Positions 8,101-18,500 of a DNA stretch of 25,289 nucleotides are shown one piece after another; within the stretch, counting starts at the first letter, position 1; each line of letters begins with the position of its first letter. A program made the translations under genes and the position numbers. Source of the DNA: JASHVB01 sp049522565 (lineage in GTDB: Bacteria > Pseudomonadota > Alphaproteobacteria > Acetobacterales > Acetobacteraceae). Under the pieces are notes generated by a model that worked only from the letters and a program-made list of their open reading frames with translations, was not told the origin of the DNA and searched no databases. Where the stretch lies: NCBI GenBank assembly GCA_049522565.1, contig JBEKNT010000172.1:1-25289 (forward strand), in the 5' to 3' direction.

Positions 8101-11100
8101 CCAACGCGGCGACGGCGACCATCGCCGGCTCCAACAGCGGCGTCCGCATCTTCAACGGCGGCACCGTGGTCGATGCGGGCAGCATCACCGGCGGCGGCGA
8201 CGCGGTGCACTTGTATGCCGGCTCGACCAACCGCCTGGTAGTCGATCCGGGCGCCGTGTTCAACGGCTCGGTGGACGGCGGCAACACGCTCGGCGCGTCC
8301 GCGGTCAGCACGCTGGAGCTGGCGTCCGGCGCGTCGGCCGGCACGCTCACCGGGCTCGGCACGACGATCGAGCATTTCGCGCAGGTCACCATCGACAGCG
8401 GCGCCATCTGGACGCTGGCGGCGGACAGCCTGGTCTCCAGCAACCCGACCGCCGGCTACGGGATCTTCGACGCCGGCACGCTGACCAACACCGGAACTCT
8501 CTCTAACGCGGGCACCTTCGCCCCGCCGGTCACGCTCGGCCCGAACGCGGTGCTGATCAACGCGCAGGGCGGCACCATCACCGGCTTCCCGGCGCCGGTT
8601 TACGGCCCCAGCGGCAGCGCCGCCGGCACCGTGTTCAATGCGGGGCTGCTGACCAGCGGCAACACCTCCGGCCATAACGGCGGGGTGGCACTGTTCTCCG
8701 GCGGCCTGGTCAACAACGGCACGACCGGCATCATCACCGGCGGCGGCCTCGGCATCTACATTGCCGACTCCGCGAACAGCCTCGCCAACGCCGGCACGGT
8801 GGTGAACTACGGCAGCATCGGCGGGCTCGGCACCGTGGTGAATGCCGAGGCCAACGGCGTCGAACTCGAATCCGGCGGCTTCGTCAGCAATGCCGGCAGC
8901 GGCATCATCACCGGCACGCATAACGGCGTGCAGATCCAGGTCGCCTCGACGGCGCAATCCGCGCTGGTGGTGAACCAGGGCCGCATCGAGACCACCGGCG
9001 CCAGCGCCAATAGCGGCATCGATCTCAAGGACGGCGGCACGGTCAGCAACGCCGGCACGATCCTCGGCACCCAGCACGGCATATATTTCGGCGGCTACCA
9101 GTCCGGCGGCACACTGCTCAACGCCGGTTTCATCGCCGCCACCAGCGCCGGCGACGCGGCCGTCGCCTTCTACAAATACGGCCTGGCGACCAACGCCGGA
9201 ACGATCGGCGCCACGGGCGCCACCGGCGACGCGGTGTCCTTCGCGTCGGGCTACGACAACCGCCTCGTCATCGACCCCGGCGCGGTGTTCCACGGCACGG
9301 TGGACGGCGGCAACACGGTCGGGTTCGGCGTCACCACGGTCAGCACGCTCGAGCTGGCATCCGGCGCCTCCGCCGGCATGCTCACCGGCATCGGCTCCAA
9401 ATACATCGACTTCGGCCAGGTCACCGTCGATTCCGGAGCGACCTGGCAACTGACCAGCAACGACACGTTCGCCGCCGGCACCATGCTGACCGACAGGGGC
9501 ACCGTCGTCCTCAACGGCAGCGTCGCCCCCTCCGAGATCGGCTTCGCCGGCACCGCCGCCTTCGTGAAGCTCGACGACCCGGAGGCGTTCACCGGCGGCA
9601 TGTACGGTTTCGGCCGCGGCGACACGCTGGACATCGGTCCGGCGACGGTTGGCTCGATCGTCTACCAGTACTCGCAAAACGGCATTTCCTTGCCGGTCCT
9701 CACGGTTCTGAGCAATACCGGCGGGACGCTGTTCTCCGCCCCGTTCACCGACGCCAACGGCAACTCGGTGGGCAACGACATCGGCACCTACGCCGTCAGC
9801 ACCCTGTCTTCCGGCGCCGTGGTTGCCGGTCCGTTCGAATTGCTCACCGCGGCCGGCGACACCCTGCTGGAGGAACTGCCGCCGTCCACCTGGAGCTGGA
9901 CCGGGGCGGATCCCGGCAACGTGCAGGATCCGGCCAACTGGACGTTGGTCAGCGGCCCAGGCAACGAGGACGCCGGGCCGGACCCGGGCGATACGGTGTT
10001 CGTCAATAACGGCACGGTGGCGTTGCCGCGGGACGGCACGGCCAACTCCAACACGATCTACCTGACCGGCACCAGCGAGCTGAACTTCGTTGGCGACCAG
10101 ACCGGAACCACGATCGTCAGCAACGGCAATACCAACGTCAAGGGCGGCATCAGCTACCAGAACCCGACGGTTGACGGCGAATCGCTGATCACGAACGAGT
10201 CGACGGCTTCGCCCTCGGACACCACGCTGAATTTCGCCGGCTACAGCGTCAATGAAGGTGCCATCGTCAGCGACGCCAGTCCGACCAGCAGCCTGACGCT
10301 CAACGTCACGCAGGACGGCACCGCCCCCGGCTACTTCCTCAACTACGGCGAGATCGAGGCTGACACCGGTAACACGGTGACGATCGCGGTTGCCGGCACG
10401 TCGGAGCTGTTCAACGCCAACCTGATCTACGCCAATGGCGGCACGGTGGTGATCAACGGCGGTACCGGGATCGCCGGCGGCTACGCGCCGATGCTCGGCG
10501 GCGTCGCCCTGATTGGCGACGGCGGTACGCTCGAGTTCAATGCCAGCTTCCCGTCCGGGATCAGCGGCAGCAACCCGGTCTTCGCCTTCTACGACGGCGA
10601 CAGCGGCGACACGCTGAAGCTGGACCAGCTCGGCCAGTTCGGCGGTCGCATCCTCGGCTTCCAGCAGGGCGACACGATCGACCTCGGCAGCACGCTCAGC
10701 ATCGGCACGATCGTGGTTACCGCCGACGGGCGGCTATTGCTCGAAAGTCCAGGCAGCATCGACACGCTGGTGCTGTCATCCGGCGCCTACAACATCGGGA
10801 CGTTCGCAGTCAGCGCGGTGGCCGCCGGCACGTTCGCGGCGGACGGCTTCACCCTGACCACCGGCGCCGACGGCGATACGCTGCTGACCACCGACGTGGT
10901 CAGCTCGGCCTGGAACAACACGTCCGGCGTCTGGCAGACCGCGACGGCCTGGTCCGGCGGCGTGGTACCCGGATCGACCACCGGGGTGGCCATCGGGCTC
11001 AACGCGACGGGCGGCGCCGATGCCACGATCAGCCCGTTCGTCCTCACCACAGGCAGCGTCGCCGTCCAGGTCGATGCGCTGGCCGAGGTCAGCAGCAACG

Positions 11101-12587
11101 CCACGCTCCAGGTCACCAGCGACACCACGGTCGGCACCAGCACCAACGAGTACGGCATCCAGCAGATCGCCGGCGAGATCGAGATCACCGGCGGCAACAC
11201 GCTGACCACGACGTTCCTGCGCCAGATCACGCCCGGCGCCGACCTGCAAATCGACACCGGCGGGGTGCTGGCCATCACCGGCCACAGCGACCTGGGCTTC
11301 GCCAGTAACGGCACGCTCAGCGAGTTCAGCGTCGCCAGCGGCACCACCTTCGCGAACGGCAACTCGATCGGGCTGTTCGTGCTCGGCAACGCGACGGTCG
11401 ATGGCGGCACGATCGACGCCGGGCCGGTGCTGAGCGGCACCAGCGTGGTCTCGACGGGCGGCTTCATCAGCATCGGCCAGGACGGTGGCGGCACGCCGGC
11501 CACCATGACCGTGGAGAACGGCGCCACCGTCACCGACACCTATGGCTTCCTGTCGTCCGACCCCACGTCGTTCGGCTCGCTGACCCTCACCGGCGCGGGC
11601 ACCACCTGGGACGACGCAAGCGACCCGACCGACACCTACAACACCCGCGGCCTCATGCTGGTGGGCGAGGACAACCAGGCGGGCAACCAGCCGTCGCCCA
11701 CACCGTCCGGCACCGCGCAGCTTCTGGTCGAGAACGCCGCCACGCTGAACGAGGCGAACGAGGCGGAGATTGGCCAGTCTAAGGACAGCGCCGGCAGCGC
11801 GACGATCACTGCGGGCGGCATCTGGAACATCGGCACGTCCGGGGCGGACGGCGGGCTTGGTGGATTTCTGAACGTCGGCAACGCCGGCAGCGGCACGCTG
11901 GTCATCGACGACAACGGCACGGTGAACATCCTCGCCGGCACCGGTACGTTCACCGAGAACGGCAGCCTCGTCACCGGCGCCGCGGGCATGGGCATCGCCC
12001 ACGCGGCTGGCAGCGACGGCACCGTGGACGTGTCCGGCGGCGGGCAACTCGATCTCGCGATCTCGTCCAACATCACCGCCTCCGGCCTCGGCGTCGGGCA
12101 GCTCGGGCACGGCGTGCTCGACATCTTCAACGGCGGCACTGTCTCGATCTCCGGCGGCGGAATCAGCGCCGGCTCCAGCGCGACGGTGATCGCCGTCGGC
12201 ACCACCGTGGCCGGCGACGGCACGATCGTTGTCGGCGGCACCTTCGACCCCGACGGGACGGTCGAGAACACCGGATCGAACGCCTTGCTCGTCACCACGA
12301 GCGGCATGAGCATCGGCAAGGTCGGCACCGGCACGCTGTTCGTTACCGCCGGCGGCACGGTGCAGGCGAGCGGCGGCGGCATCAGCGTCGGCAGCTCGGC
12401 CGGTGCGTACGGCTTCGCCGAGATCAACGGCGGCCTGGTCGAGGACACCACCAACGGCCTGAACGTTGGCAATACCGGCACCGGCACGCTCGAGCTGCTG
12501 AATTCCGGCACCATTTCGCTCACCGGCGGCGGGGCCTGCTGGAGATCGCGTCCGGCGGGATGCTCACCTCGACCACCAGCGGCATGA
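5160..12587 (+). CDS. Giant beta-strand repeat protein, N-terminal part (split by frameshift)
   Basis: This open frame encodes 2,475 residues. Start 5160 is preferred to an upstream in-frame start at 5073 because GGAG lies just before it and the protein then starts MTGTTISG. There is no signal peptide or hydrophobic N-terminal segment. Residues 1 to about 650 and parts to about 1420 are degenerate ~45-residue units of the type GGxVTNxxxGTIxGxxxGV...VxNxGxI, typical of beta-helical adhesin-like proteins. Four STLELASG modules occur at 7140-9452. From about 9460 the pattern changes to GDTLDIG/GDTIDLG and SAWNNTSGVWQTATAWSGG segments. Composition is rich in Gly, Thr, Ser, Ala, Asn and Val and poor in Cys and Lys. 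The last 17 residues or so are out of frame: the natural continuation lies in the next frame from about 12533. Probable role is a cell-surface or secreted adhesin or matrix protein; this is inference. Confidence 0.85.
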   Translation: MTGTTISGAHLSSVTLSNAATQNPATVASGATIAAAGTALIGNSGTAWTVTNYGIVQGTGGVGTGIALSGGGTIFARSKGIITGTNHGVALADGGTVANQGTISAGTTGSNPGAIYMADGGYVTNLSGGVISAASSGILGLGAGAVTVANQGEITASGNGVTIDTGGSVTNQSGGLIQVGGNGIELLVAASYSGWAGNLSGGTILAGNYGIYVQGGTAVNQGFISASSDGLRLAGGSTGTNETGGTIISTAADGVALYGGGSFTNQTSASIGGNLGIFAGQGPATIVNEGTITGNPTSGPGIVLLAGGSVTNQMSGTISGIDGVFANNTVASVVNAGSISGGYNAVFLKAGGTFSNQSTGTVVGAYYGVKATGTIASTVTNQGVIVGHTEAGVGLATGGLVSNAGSAVIRGSAFGIDTYNYAATVINLGTVTAQFVDNLGTVTAGVGGVVFFAGGTLSNAASGTIQGGRYGVAATNTTATLTNQGFISGPDGSGVLFVDGGYVSNTGTITGVSFGVQISDVTAASTVNNDGSISSSAYYVGVPGFDAAGVDLVDGGTVINGSSADIRSTWKGVEIGAVDAAVGGTVLNQGIIFAANSNTSTGAAVWLHGPGLVSNAATGTITGKYGVVAYYQTTVVNLGTIVGKTFAFVANNPGFADRVVDAPGAVFSGLVFGGNTIGASVASTLELATGTSVGTLSGFGTQFIDFAQVAVDAGATWVLAGTQAITGGVTLTNAGTIEQNATTGDAVAFAAGADSRLIIEPGAVFQGTVTGGNTLGATAASTLELASGTSGTLSGLGSKYIDFARIVIDSGATWTLPSIPAGYSVTDFGTLAGPVTLNAGAFLSNASSGTIIGSGVAAIRAGAGATIINAGLIDPANYGVYLPGGGSFTNVAGGTVAGTHAGVEVKGAAGTIVNAGSIYATGAGSSGVALASGGLVTNQTGGTIDGTLYGVQSSNAATVTNSGRIGVSASVGIGLSSGMVTNAATATIAGSNSGVRIFNGGTVVDAGSITGGGDAVHLYAGSTNRLVVDPGAVFNGSVDGGNTLGASAVSTLELASGASAGTLTGLGTTIEHFAQVTIDSGAIWTLAADSLVSSNPTAGYGIFDAGTLTNTGTLSNAGTFAPPVTLGPNAVLINAQGGTITGFPAPVYGPSGSAAGTVFNAGLLTSGNTSGHNGGVALFSGGLVNNGTTGIITGGGLGIYIADSANSLANAGTVVNYGSIGGLGTVVNAEANGVELESGGFVSNAGSGIITGTHNGVQIQVASTAQSALVVNQGRIETTGASANSGIDLKDGGTVSNAGTILGTQHGIYFGGYQSGGTLLNAGFIAATSAGDAAVAFYKYGLATNAGTIGATGATGDAVSFASGYDNRLVIDPGAVFHGTVDGGNTVGFGVTTVSTLELASGASAGMLTGIGSKYIDFGQVTVDSGATWQLTSNDTFAAGTMLTDRGTVVLNGSVAPSEIGFAGTAAFVKLDDPEAFTGGMYGFGRGDTLDIGPATVGSIVYQYSQNGISLPVLTVLSNTGGTLFSAPFTDANGNSVGNDIGTYAVSTLSSGAVVAGPFELLTAAGDTLLEELPPSTWSWTGADPGNVQDPANWTLVSGPGNEDAGPDPGDTVFVNNGTVALPRDGTANSNTIYLTGTSELNFVGDQTGTTIVSNGNTNVKGGISYQNPTVDGESLITNESTASPSDTTLNFAGYSVNEGAIVSDASPTSSLTLNVTQDGTAPGYFLNYGEIEADTGNTVTIAVAGTSELFNANLIYANGGTVVINGGTGIAGGYAPMLGGVALIGDGGTLEFNASFPSGISGSNPVFAFYDGDSGDTLKLDQLGQFGGRILGFQQGDTIDLGSTLSIGTIVVTADGRLLLESPGSIDTLVLSSGAYNIGTFAVSAVAAGTFAADGFTLTTGADGDTLLTTDVVSSAWNNTSGVWQTATAWSGGVVPGSTTGVAIGLNATGGADATISPFVLTTGSVAVQVDALAEVSSNATLQVTSDTTVGTSTNEYGIQQIAGEIEITGGNTLTTTFLRQITPGADLQIDTGGVLAITGHSDLGFASNGTLSEFSVASGTTFANGNSIGLFVLGNATVDGGTIDAGPVLSGTSVVSTGGFISIGQDGGGTPATMTVENGATVTDTYGFLSSDPTSFGSLTLTGAGTTWDDASDPTDTYNTRGLMLVGEDNQAGNQPSPTPSGTAQLLVENAATLNEANEAEIGQSKDSAGSATITAGGIWNIGTSGADGGLGGFLNVGNAGSGTLVIDDNGTVNILAGTGTFTENGSLVTGAAGMGIAHAAGSDGTVDVSGGGQLDLAISSNITASGLGVGQLGHGVLDIFNGGTVSISGGGISAGSSATVIAVGTTVAGDGTIVVGGTFDPDGTVENTGSNALLVTTSGMSIGKVGTGTLFVTAGGTVQASGGGISVGSSAGAYGFAEINGGLVEDTTNGLNVGNTGTGTLELLNSGTISLTGGGACWRSRPAGCSPRPPAA
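6437..6491 (+). repeat. 33-nt in-frame micro-duplication in the giant gene
   Basis: An identical 22-nt segment, beginning CAATCTCGGCACCG, occurs at 6437-6458 and 6470-6491, offset by 33 nt. In protein this gives NLGTVTA twice, 11 residues apart. DNA identity much higher than that between neighbouring repeats suggests recent slippage. Confidence 0.7.
7140..9452 (+). repeat. Four STLELASG modules (~58 residues each)
   Basis: Four copies lie at about 7140-7316, 7437-7607, 8244-8417 and 9273-9452. Each follows the pattern DPGAVFxGxVxGGNTxG, then STLELASG, then GTLxGxG, then IDFxQVxVDSGATW. They alternate with the shorter VTN...GTI repeats, so the passenger region is built from at least two repeat types. 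The pattern matches one widespread in alphaproteobacterial autotransporter-like and Hint-domain proteins. Conservation is clear at protein level and looser in DNA, which implies an old duplication. Confidence 0.8.
12525..12536 (+). other. Single-base frameshift splitting the giant gene
   Basis: Upstream reading in codons starting at 12525 gives GGC GGC GGG GCC. Restoring one base (GGC GGC GGC GGC CTG CTG GAG) would yield LTGGGGLLEIASGGML, which joins smoothly to the repeat pattern in the next frame. One base is therefore missing within a GC-rich run. Left as it is, the first frame stops at 12585-12587. A sequencing error or a real deletion both fit. The run is not a classical slippery heptamer, so programmed frameshifting is not favoured. 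Confidence 0.8.
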
Positions 12588-15500
12588 ATGTCGGGCAGAA
12601 TGCCGGCTCGTCCGGCACGCTCGAGGTGCTGGACGGCGGCAGCTACCATGTCAGCACGCACGGCATCGGCGTGGGGGTTTCCGCCGGCGCCACCGGGACC
12701 ATCCTGGTTGACGGTTCCGGTTCGCAGATCAACGTGCTGGCGCAATCGGGCACCTTCGGCGTCGCTATCGGACAGGGCGGCACAGGCTACCTGACCGTGC
12801 AGAACGGTGGCAGCGTCGGTTCCGGTATCGCGATCATTGTCGGAGCGGCCGCTGGGGCGACCGGGACGGTTGCCGTCACCGGCGGCGGCCTGCTCACCAC
12901 GAGCGGCACTGCCGGCATCAACGTCGGCGCACCGGGCAGCGGCCTGCTGACGATTGGCGTGGGCCTGGAGACGCTCGGCGTCGGCGACACCGTCTCGGCC
13001 GCAGGCACTGTCATCGCCGCGAATTTCTTCGACATCGCGACCGGTAGCACGGCCAGCACCGGCACCGTCGTGGTCAATGGCGGCACGCTGGACGACCACG
13101 GCATCTTCAACGTTGCCAACACCGGCACCGGCACGCTGGTGGTGGAAGGCGGCGGCCTGGTCGATCAGACCGGCATCAATTTCAATATCGGGTCGAGCAG
13201 CGGCAGTCACGGCACCGTCGAGGTCAACGGCGGGACGTTGGTCACCAACGGCAGCCTCGACATCGGCGCCAGCGGTGCCAGCGGCCTGCTGACCGTCAGC
13301 AGTGGCACGGTGACGGCGACCGACGTCAACGTCGGCACCGGCGGCACGGTCACGGTGGGCGGCGGCACGGCCGCGGCGCTGTTCTCCGACAGCGGCCAGT
13401 TCGACCTTGGCAACACCGGCACCACCGCGCTGCTGTCGATCGGCAGCCTCGGCGTGGTGACCGGCACCAGTGGCGATGCGCTGCAAATCGGCGGGTTCGG
13501 CACCAGCGCCGGCACCGTGACGATTGGCAACGGCGGCACGTTGGACGGCTTCGGCGGGTTCCTGATCGACAACGGCCTGATGACGGTCGCCGCCGGCGAC
13601 CAGGTGACGGTCAGCAGCACCAGCACGCTCGTGGGGTCCGGCATTGGCAGCGGCCCCAGCGGCAGCGGTACTCTGATCGTCAACGGCGGCACCGTGTCCG
13701 CGACGAACGCCGCCTTCAACATCGGCGACAACAGCGCGTCCGGCTCGCTGCTGGTGGAGGCCGGCGGCCTGCTGACGACCACGACCATCGCCAGCCAGTT
13801 CGCGCAGATCTCGATCGACGGGAGCAGTACGTCCACGGCGGTCGCTACGATCCACGGCGGCACCTGGGACGCCTATGGCCCGCTCGCCATTGCCTCCGGC
13901 GCCAACAATACCGGGTCGCTCGCGGTCAGCGGCAGCGGCACGGTCAGCGGCGTCGTCAACGCCGGCACCAACGCCATCAGCATTGCGACCCAATCCGGCG
14001 CCAGCGGCACCGTGTCGGTGGGGAGCGGCGGCACATTGCTCGGCGGCGGGCTGGCGCTGTCCAACCCGTTCACTGGCAGCGCCACGGGCCTGCTGACGGT
14101 TGCCGGTGGCGGCACCGTCGAGCTTGGCGGCCTCCTCCAGGAGGGTGCCGGCGGGACGATCACGGTGGGCGGCGGCACGGCCGAGGCATTGCTCGCCAGC
14201 AGTGGCGGCATCCTGATCGGCGCCTCGGGCAGCACCGCGGTGATGACCGTCGGCAGTCTGGGGGTGGTGAGCGCGGGCACCGCCGACACCTTGCAGATCG
14301 GCACCGGCTTCAACGGCACCGTCACGGTGGGCAACGGCGGGACGCTGGACAGGACGGGCGCGCTGGACGTCGACGACGGCATCCTGACGGTCAACAGCGG
14401 TGCCCAGGCAATCTTCAGCAGCACGACGCTGGCGTCCAACATCGGCGCGCTCTCCGGCGGCAGCGGCACGCTGATCGTCAACGGCGGCACGGTGTCCGCC
14501 ACGAACGCGTTCTTCGACATCGGCGGCAGCAACGCCTCGGGCTCGCTGCTGGACGAGGGCGGCGGTCTGCTGACGACGACCTCGACCGGAAACGGCCCGG
14601 CCGGCGAGATCAACGCCAGCGGCACCGGCGTGGCGGCCGCCACGGTCAGCGACGCCACCTGGACCCTGAACGGCGCCCTCAACGTCGGCGACAGCGGCAC
14701 CGGCGCGCTCGACATCAACAGTACCGGTGTGGTCAACGCCGGCACCAACGCGATCGATATCGGCAACCAGTCCAGCGGCACCGGCGACGTCACGGTCGAG
14801 CATTTCGGCACGTTGATCGGCGGCCCGCTGAACATCGCCGACCCGTACAACGGCGGTGGCAACGGCACGCTGACGGTCAGCAACGGCAGCAGCGTCGAAG
14901 TCAGCAGCGTCAGCGTGGGTGGCGGCGGCACGATCGCGCTGGCCGGCGGCACGGCATACGCGGTGCTCACCAGCAGCGGCATGATCGCCATCGGCCAGTC
15001 GGGCACCGGCGGGTTGCTGAACATCGGCAACAACGCCGTGGTGACCGGCAACAGCGGCTCCGCGTTGCAGATCGCCGTGGCGACCGGGTCCAGCGGGACC
15101 GTGACGGTGGCCAGCGGCGGCACGCTGGACGGCATCGGCGGACTGACGGTCGGCAACCAGGGCAACGGCCTGCTGACGGTGGCCAGTGGCGGAACGGTAA
15201 CGGCGGACAGCACGACGCAGTCCTCCAATATCGGCTTCGGTCAGGGCGGCAGCGGCACGCTGATCGTCAACGGCGGCACGGTGTCCGATACCGCGGCGTT
15301 CTTCACCGTCGGCGGCAATGGAGGCGGCGGAGCCGGCACGCTGCTGGTAGAGGGCGGCGGACTGCTGACGACCACGTCGGACGGCAACACGGCCGGCCAG
15401 ATCGACGGCGCGGCGGGCGACGCGATTGCCACGGTCAACGACGGCACCTGGGACGTCAACGGCTTCCTGATTGTCGGCAACAACAGCGGCAACAGCGGCA

Positions 15501-18500
15501 CGCTGGATATCACCAACGGCCTGGTCAACGCCGGCAGCAATGCGATCACCATCGGCAACCTGCCCGGCAGCAACGGCACCGTCTCGGTGGGCAGCGGCGG
15601 CACGCTGATCGGCGGCGGCCTGACGATGGCCGATCAGACCGGCAGCAGCGGCACGCTGACGGTGGCCAGTGGCGGCACGGTGGACCTGGGCAGCATCGCC
15701 GATGGCGGCGGCGCGATCGACGTGACCGGCGGGTTGCTGTCGGTTTCCGGTCTGACGACGATCGGCCAGTCCGAGGGCGGCGCCACGCTGACGCTGCAAT
15801 CCGGCACGGTGGATACCGCCGGGCTGTATATCGGCAACGACACGGGCGCCACCGGGACCGTCACGGTCTCCGGCGGCGTGCTGGACAGCACCGGCCAGGT
15901 GCAGATCGGCAACCAGGGCGACGGGCTGCTGGAGGTCGATACCGGCGGCTCGGTCGATGCCACCGGCGGGTTGCAGGTGGACAGCTTCGGCACCGGCAAC
16001 GGCACGGTGATCGTCGATGGCGGGTCGCTGACCGACAGCAACGGCTTCAACATCGGCAACGGCGGGAGCACCGGCGTCGCCGGCGTCACGGTGGAAGCGG
16101 GCGGCCTGCTGTCGGCCTCCGGCAACAACCAGTTCGACATCGGCAGCGGCGGCGGCACCGCCGAGGTCGTGGTCTCGGGCGGCACGTTCAGCAGCTCGGG
16201 GTCGTCGCTGGAGATCGGCGGCAGCGGCGGCAGCGGCGGCAGCGCGTCGCTGCTGGTGGAAAACGCCGGCACGGTGGTCACCACGTTCGGTGGCGTGGGG
16301 CCTGCGGCGGACATCAATGCTGGCGGTGGGGCGCAGGCCAGCGTGACGGTAACCGGCACCGGCTCGGTGTGGGACATCGACGCCGCGACCGGCGACCAGT
16401 TGGCGGTCGGCGACAGCGGCAGCGGTTCGCTGACCGTCAGCGACGGCGCCGTCGTCAACACCGGCAGCAACGCCATCGTCATCGGCAACCAGAACAGCGG
16501 CACCGGCTACGTCGATGTTAACACCGGCAACGCCTTGCTCGAAGGCGCCAGCGTCAGTGTCGGCAGCGGCACATCCAGCGGCACGCTGGAGATCGACACC
16601 GGCGGCACGGTGGACGTCGTCAGCGCGTCGGTGGGTCAGGACGGCTCCCTGATCCTGGGCGGCGGCCTGCTGGATCCTATCGCGCTGACGCTGAGCGCCG
16701 GCGGCGTAATCAGCGGCTTCGGCACGCTGGACGCGAACCTCGACAACGCCAGCACGGTGACCGCCAGCGGCGGCGCGCTGGAGGTGACGGGGACGGTCAC
16801 CGATTTCGGCACGATGGCGATCACCACGAGCGCCACTCTGGTGCTGCCCGGCACCGTCGGCGCAGGCCAGATCATCGACTTCACCGCCAACATCGGCGTG
16901 TTGCAGGTCGGCACGATCGGGTTCAACGGCACGATCGACGGCATCCAGTCGGGCGACACCATCATCCTGAGCGGCGTGACCGATGCGACCGCGGCCAATC
17001 TGGTCGGCACCAACACGTTGCAGATCGTCAGCGTCAGTCTGGGCGACATCGACCTCCAGCTCGATCCGGAGCAAGGGTTCGGGGGCGACTACTTCCACGT
17101 GAACACCGTCGGCGGGAACGCGGTGGTCACCGAGAACAACGTGCCCTGCTACCTCGCCGGCACGCGCATCCTGACCGACCGCGGCGAGGTGCCGGTGGAG
17201 ACGCTGCGCATCGGCGACTGCGTCGTCACGCTGGACGGCAGCGCCAAGCCGATCAAGTGGATCGGGCGGCGCAGCTACTCCGGGGCGATCCCGACCGGGC
17301 TGCGCGACGTGATCCCGATCCTGATCAGGCAGGGCGCGCTGGGCGAGAACCTGCCGGCGCGCGACCTGATCGTGTCGCCGCTGCACGCGATGTACTGCGA
17401 CGGCGTGCTGGTGCCGGCCGAGCATCTGGTGAACGGCATCAGCATCCTGCGCGCTCCTGACATCGACCCGATCCGCTATTTTCACGTCGAGTTGGAGCAG
17501 CATGACGTGATCTACGCCGACGGCGCGGCGGCGGAGACGTTCGTCGATTGCGACAGCCGGGCGATGTTCCACAACGCGGCGGAGTTCGACTCGCTGTATC
17601 CGGGCGACGCCACGCCGCGCTGGCAATATTGCGCGCCTCGTGTGGAAGGCGGCGAGCGGCTGGCGGCGATCAAGCGCGCGATCGACCGGCGCGCCGGTAT
17701 CGAGCTGCCGGAGCCTGGCGCGCCGCCCGGGCGGCTGGAAGGGCGGCTGGACGGCATCGAGGGCGGCCGTATCTCCGGCTGGGCGTTCCATCCGGATCGG
17801 CCGGAAGCGCAGGTCTGGCTGGAGGTGCTGGACGGCGACGGTGTGATCGCCCGGGTGCATGCGCGCCGCTACCGCGCCGACCTGGAATCGGCCGGCATCG
17901 GCGACGGGCGGCACGGGTTCGAGTTGCACCTCACCGGCCAGATGCGCACGCGGCGGGAGATCCGGGTGCGGCGGGTGGAGGACGGCGTGGAGCTGGATGG
18001 CTCCCCGCTGGTGGTCGAGGCGCGGGGCGGCGAGGCGTTGCTGGAGGACGCGCGGCGGGTGATCGCGGCGGCGATCCTCGACCCGTCCGACGAGGCGGCG
18101 CTGGACGCGCTGGCGGCCGAGTTGCTGCACGGCGTCGACGCGCTGCGGCAGGCGCGCGCGGCGCGGGGTGCCATTGCGAGGAGCACGCAGCTCCCTGGCA
18201 GTGCGAGCAGCCTACCACCGCAGGTCATTGCGAGGAGCGAAGCGACGAAGCAATCTCCCGCGGAAGATTGCTTCGGCCCAGCGGGCCTCGCAATGACAAA
18301 GGGAACGGCGGGGGGAGCGACCGTCGCCCCGCGCGCGCATGGCGGGCGGCTGCGGCGCGCGCTGATCATCGACGCGCAACTGCCGCGGCCGGAGCATGAC
18401 GCGGGATCGCAGGCGATCCTGAGCCATGCCGCGGCGCTGACCTCACTGGGTTTCCAGGTGGAGTTCGTCGCGGCGCACGAACTGGCGCGGGCGGACCAGG

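Noticed and set aside
5190..9677. Antisense open frames at 5190-6983 and 7245-9677
   Set aside because: Shadows of the sense repeats: composition mirrors the GGC/ACC codon pattern and no family motif appears.
12525..12540. Programmed -1 ribosomal frameshift to make the full giant protein
   Set aside because: The site does not fit the X XXY YYZ slippery pattern and no obvious downstream pseudoknot was recognised. A base deletion or sequencing error is simpler.
11636..18130. A 2,164-codon open frame on the minus strand, antisense to the giant repeat gene
   Set aside because: Its length comes from the periodic GC-rich repeats, in which antisense stop codons are rare. The translation is Ala/Asp/Arg/His-rich with no domain, and the sense strand has clear repeat, Hint and glycosyltransferase motifs.
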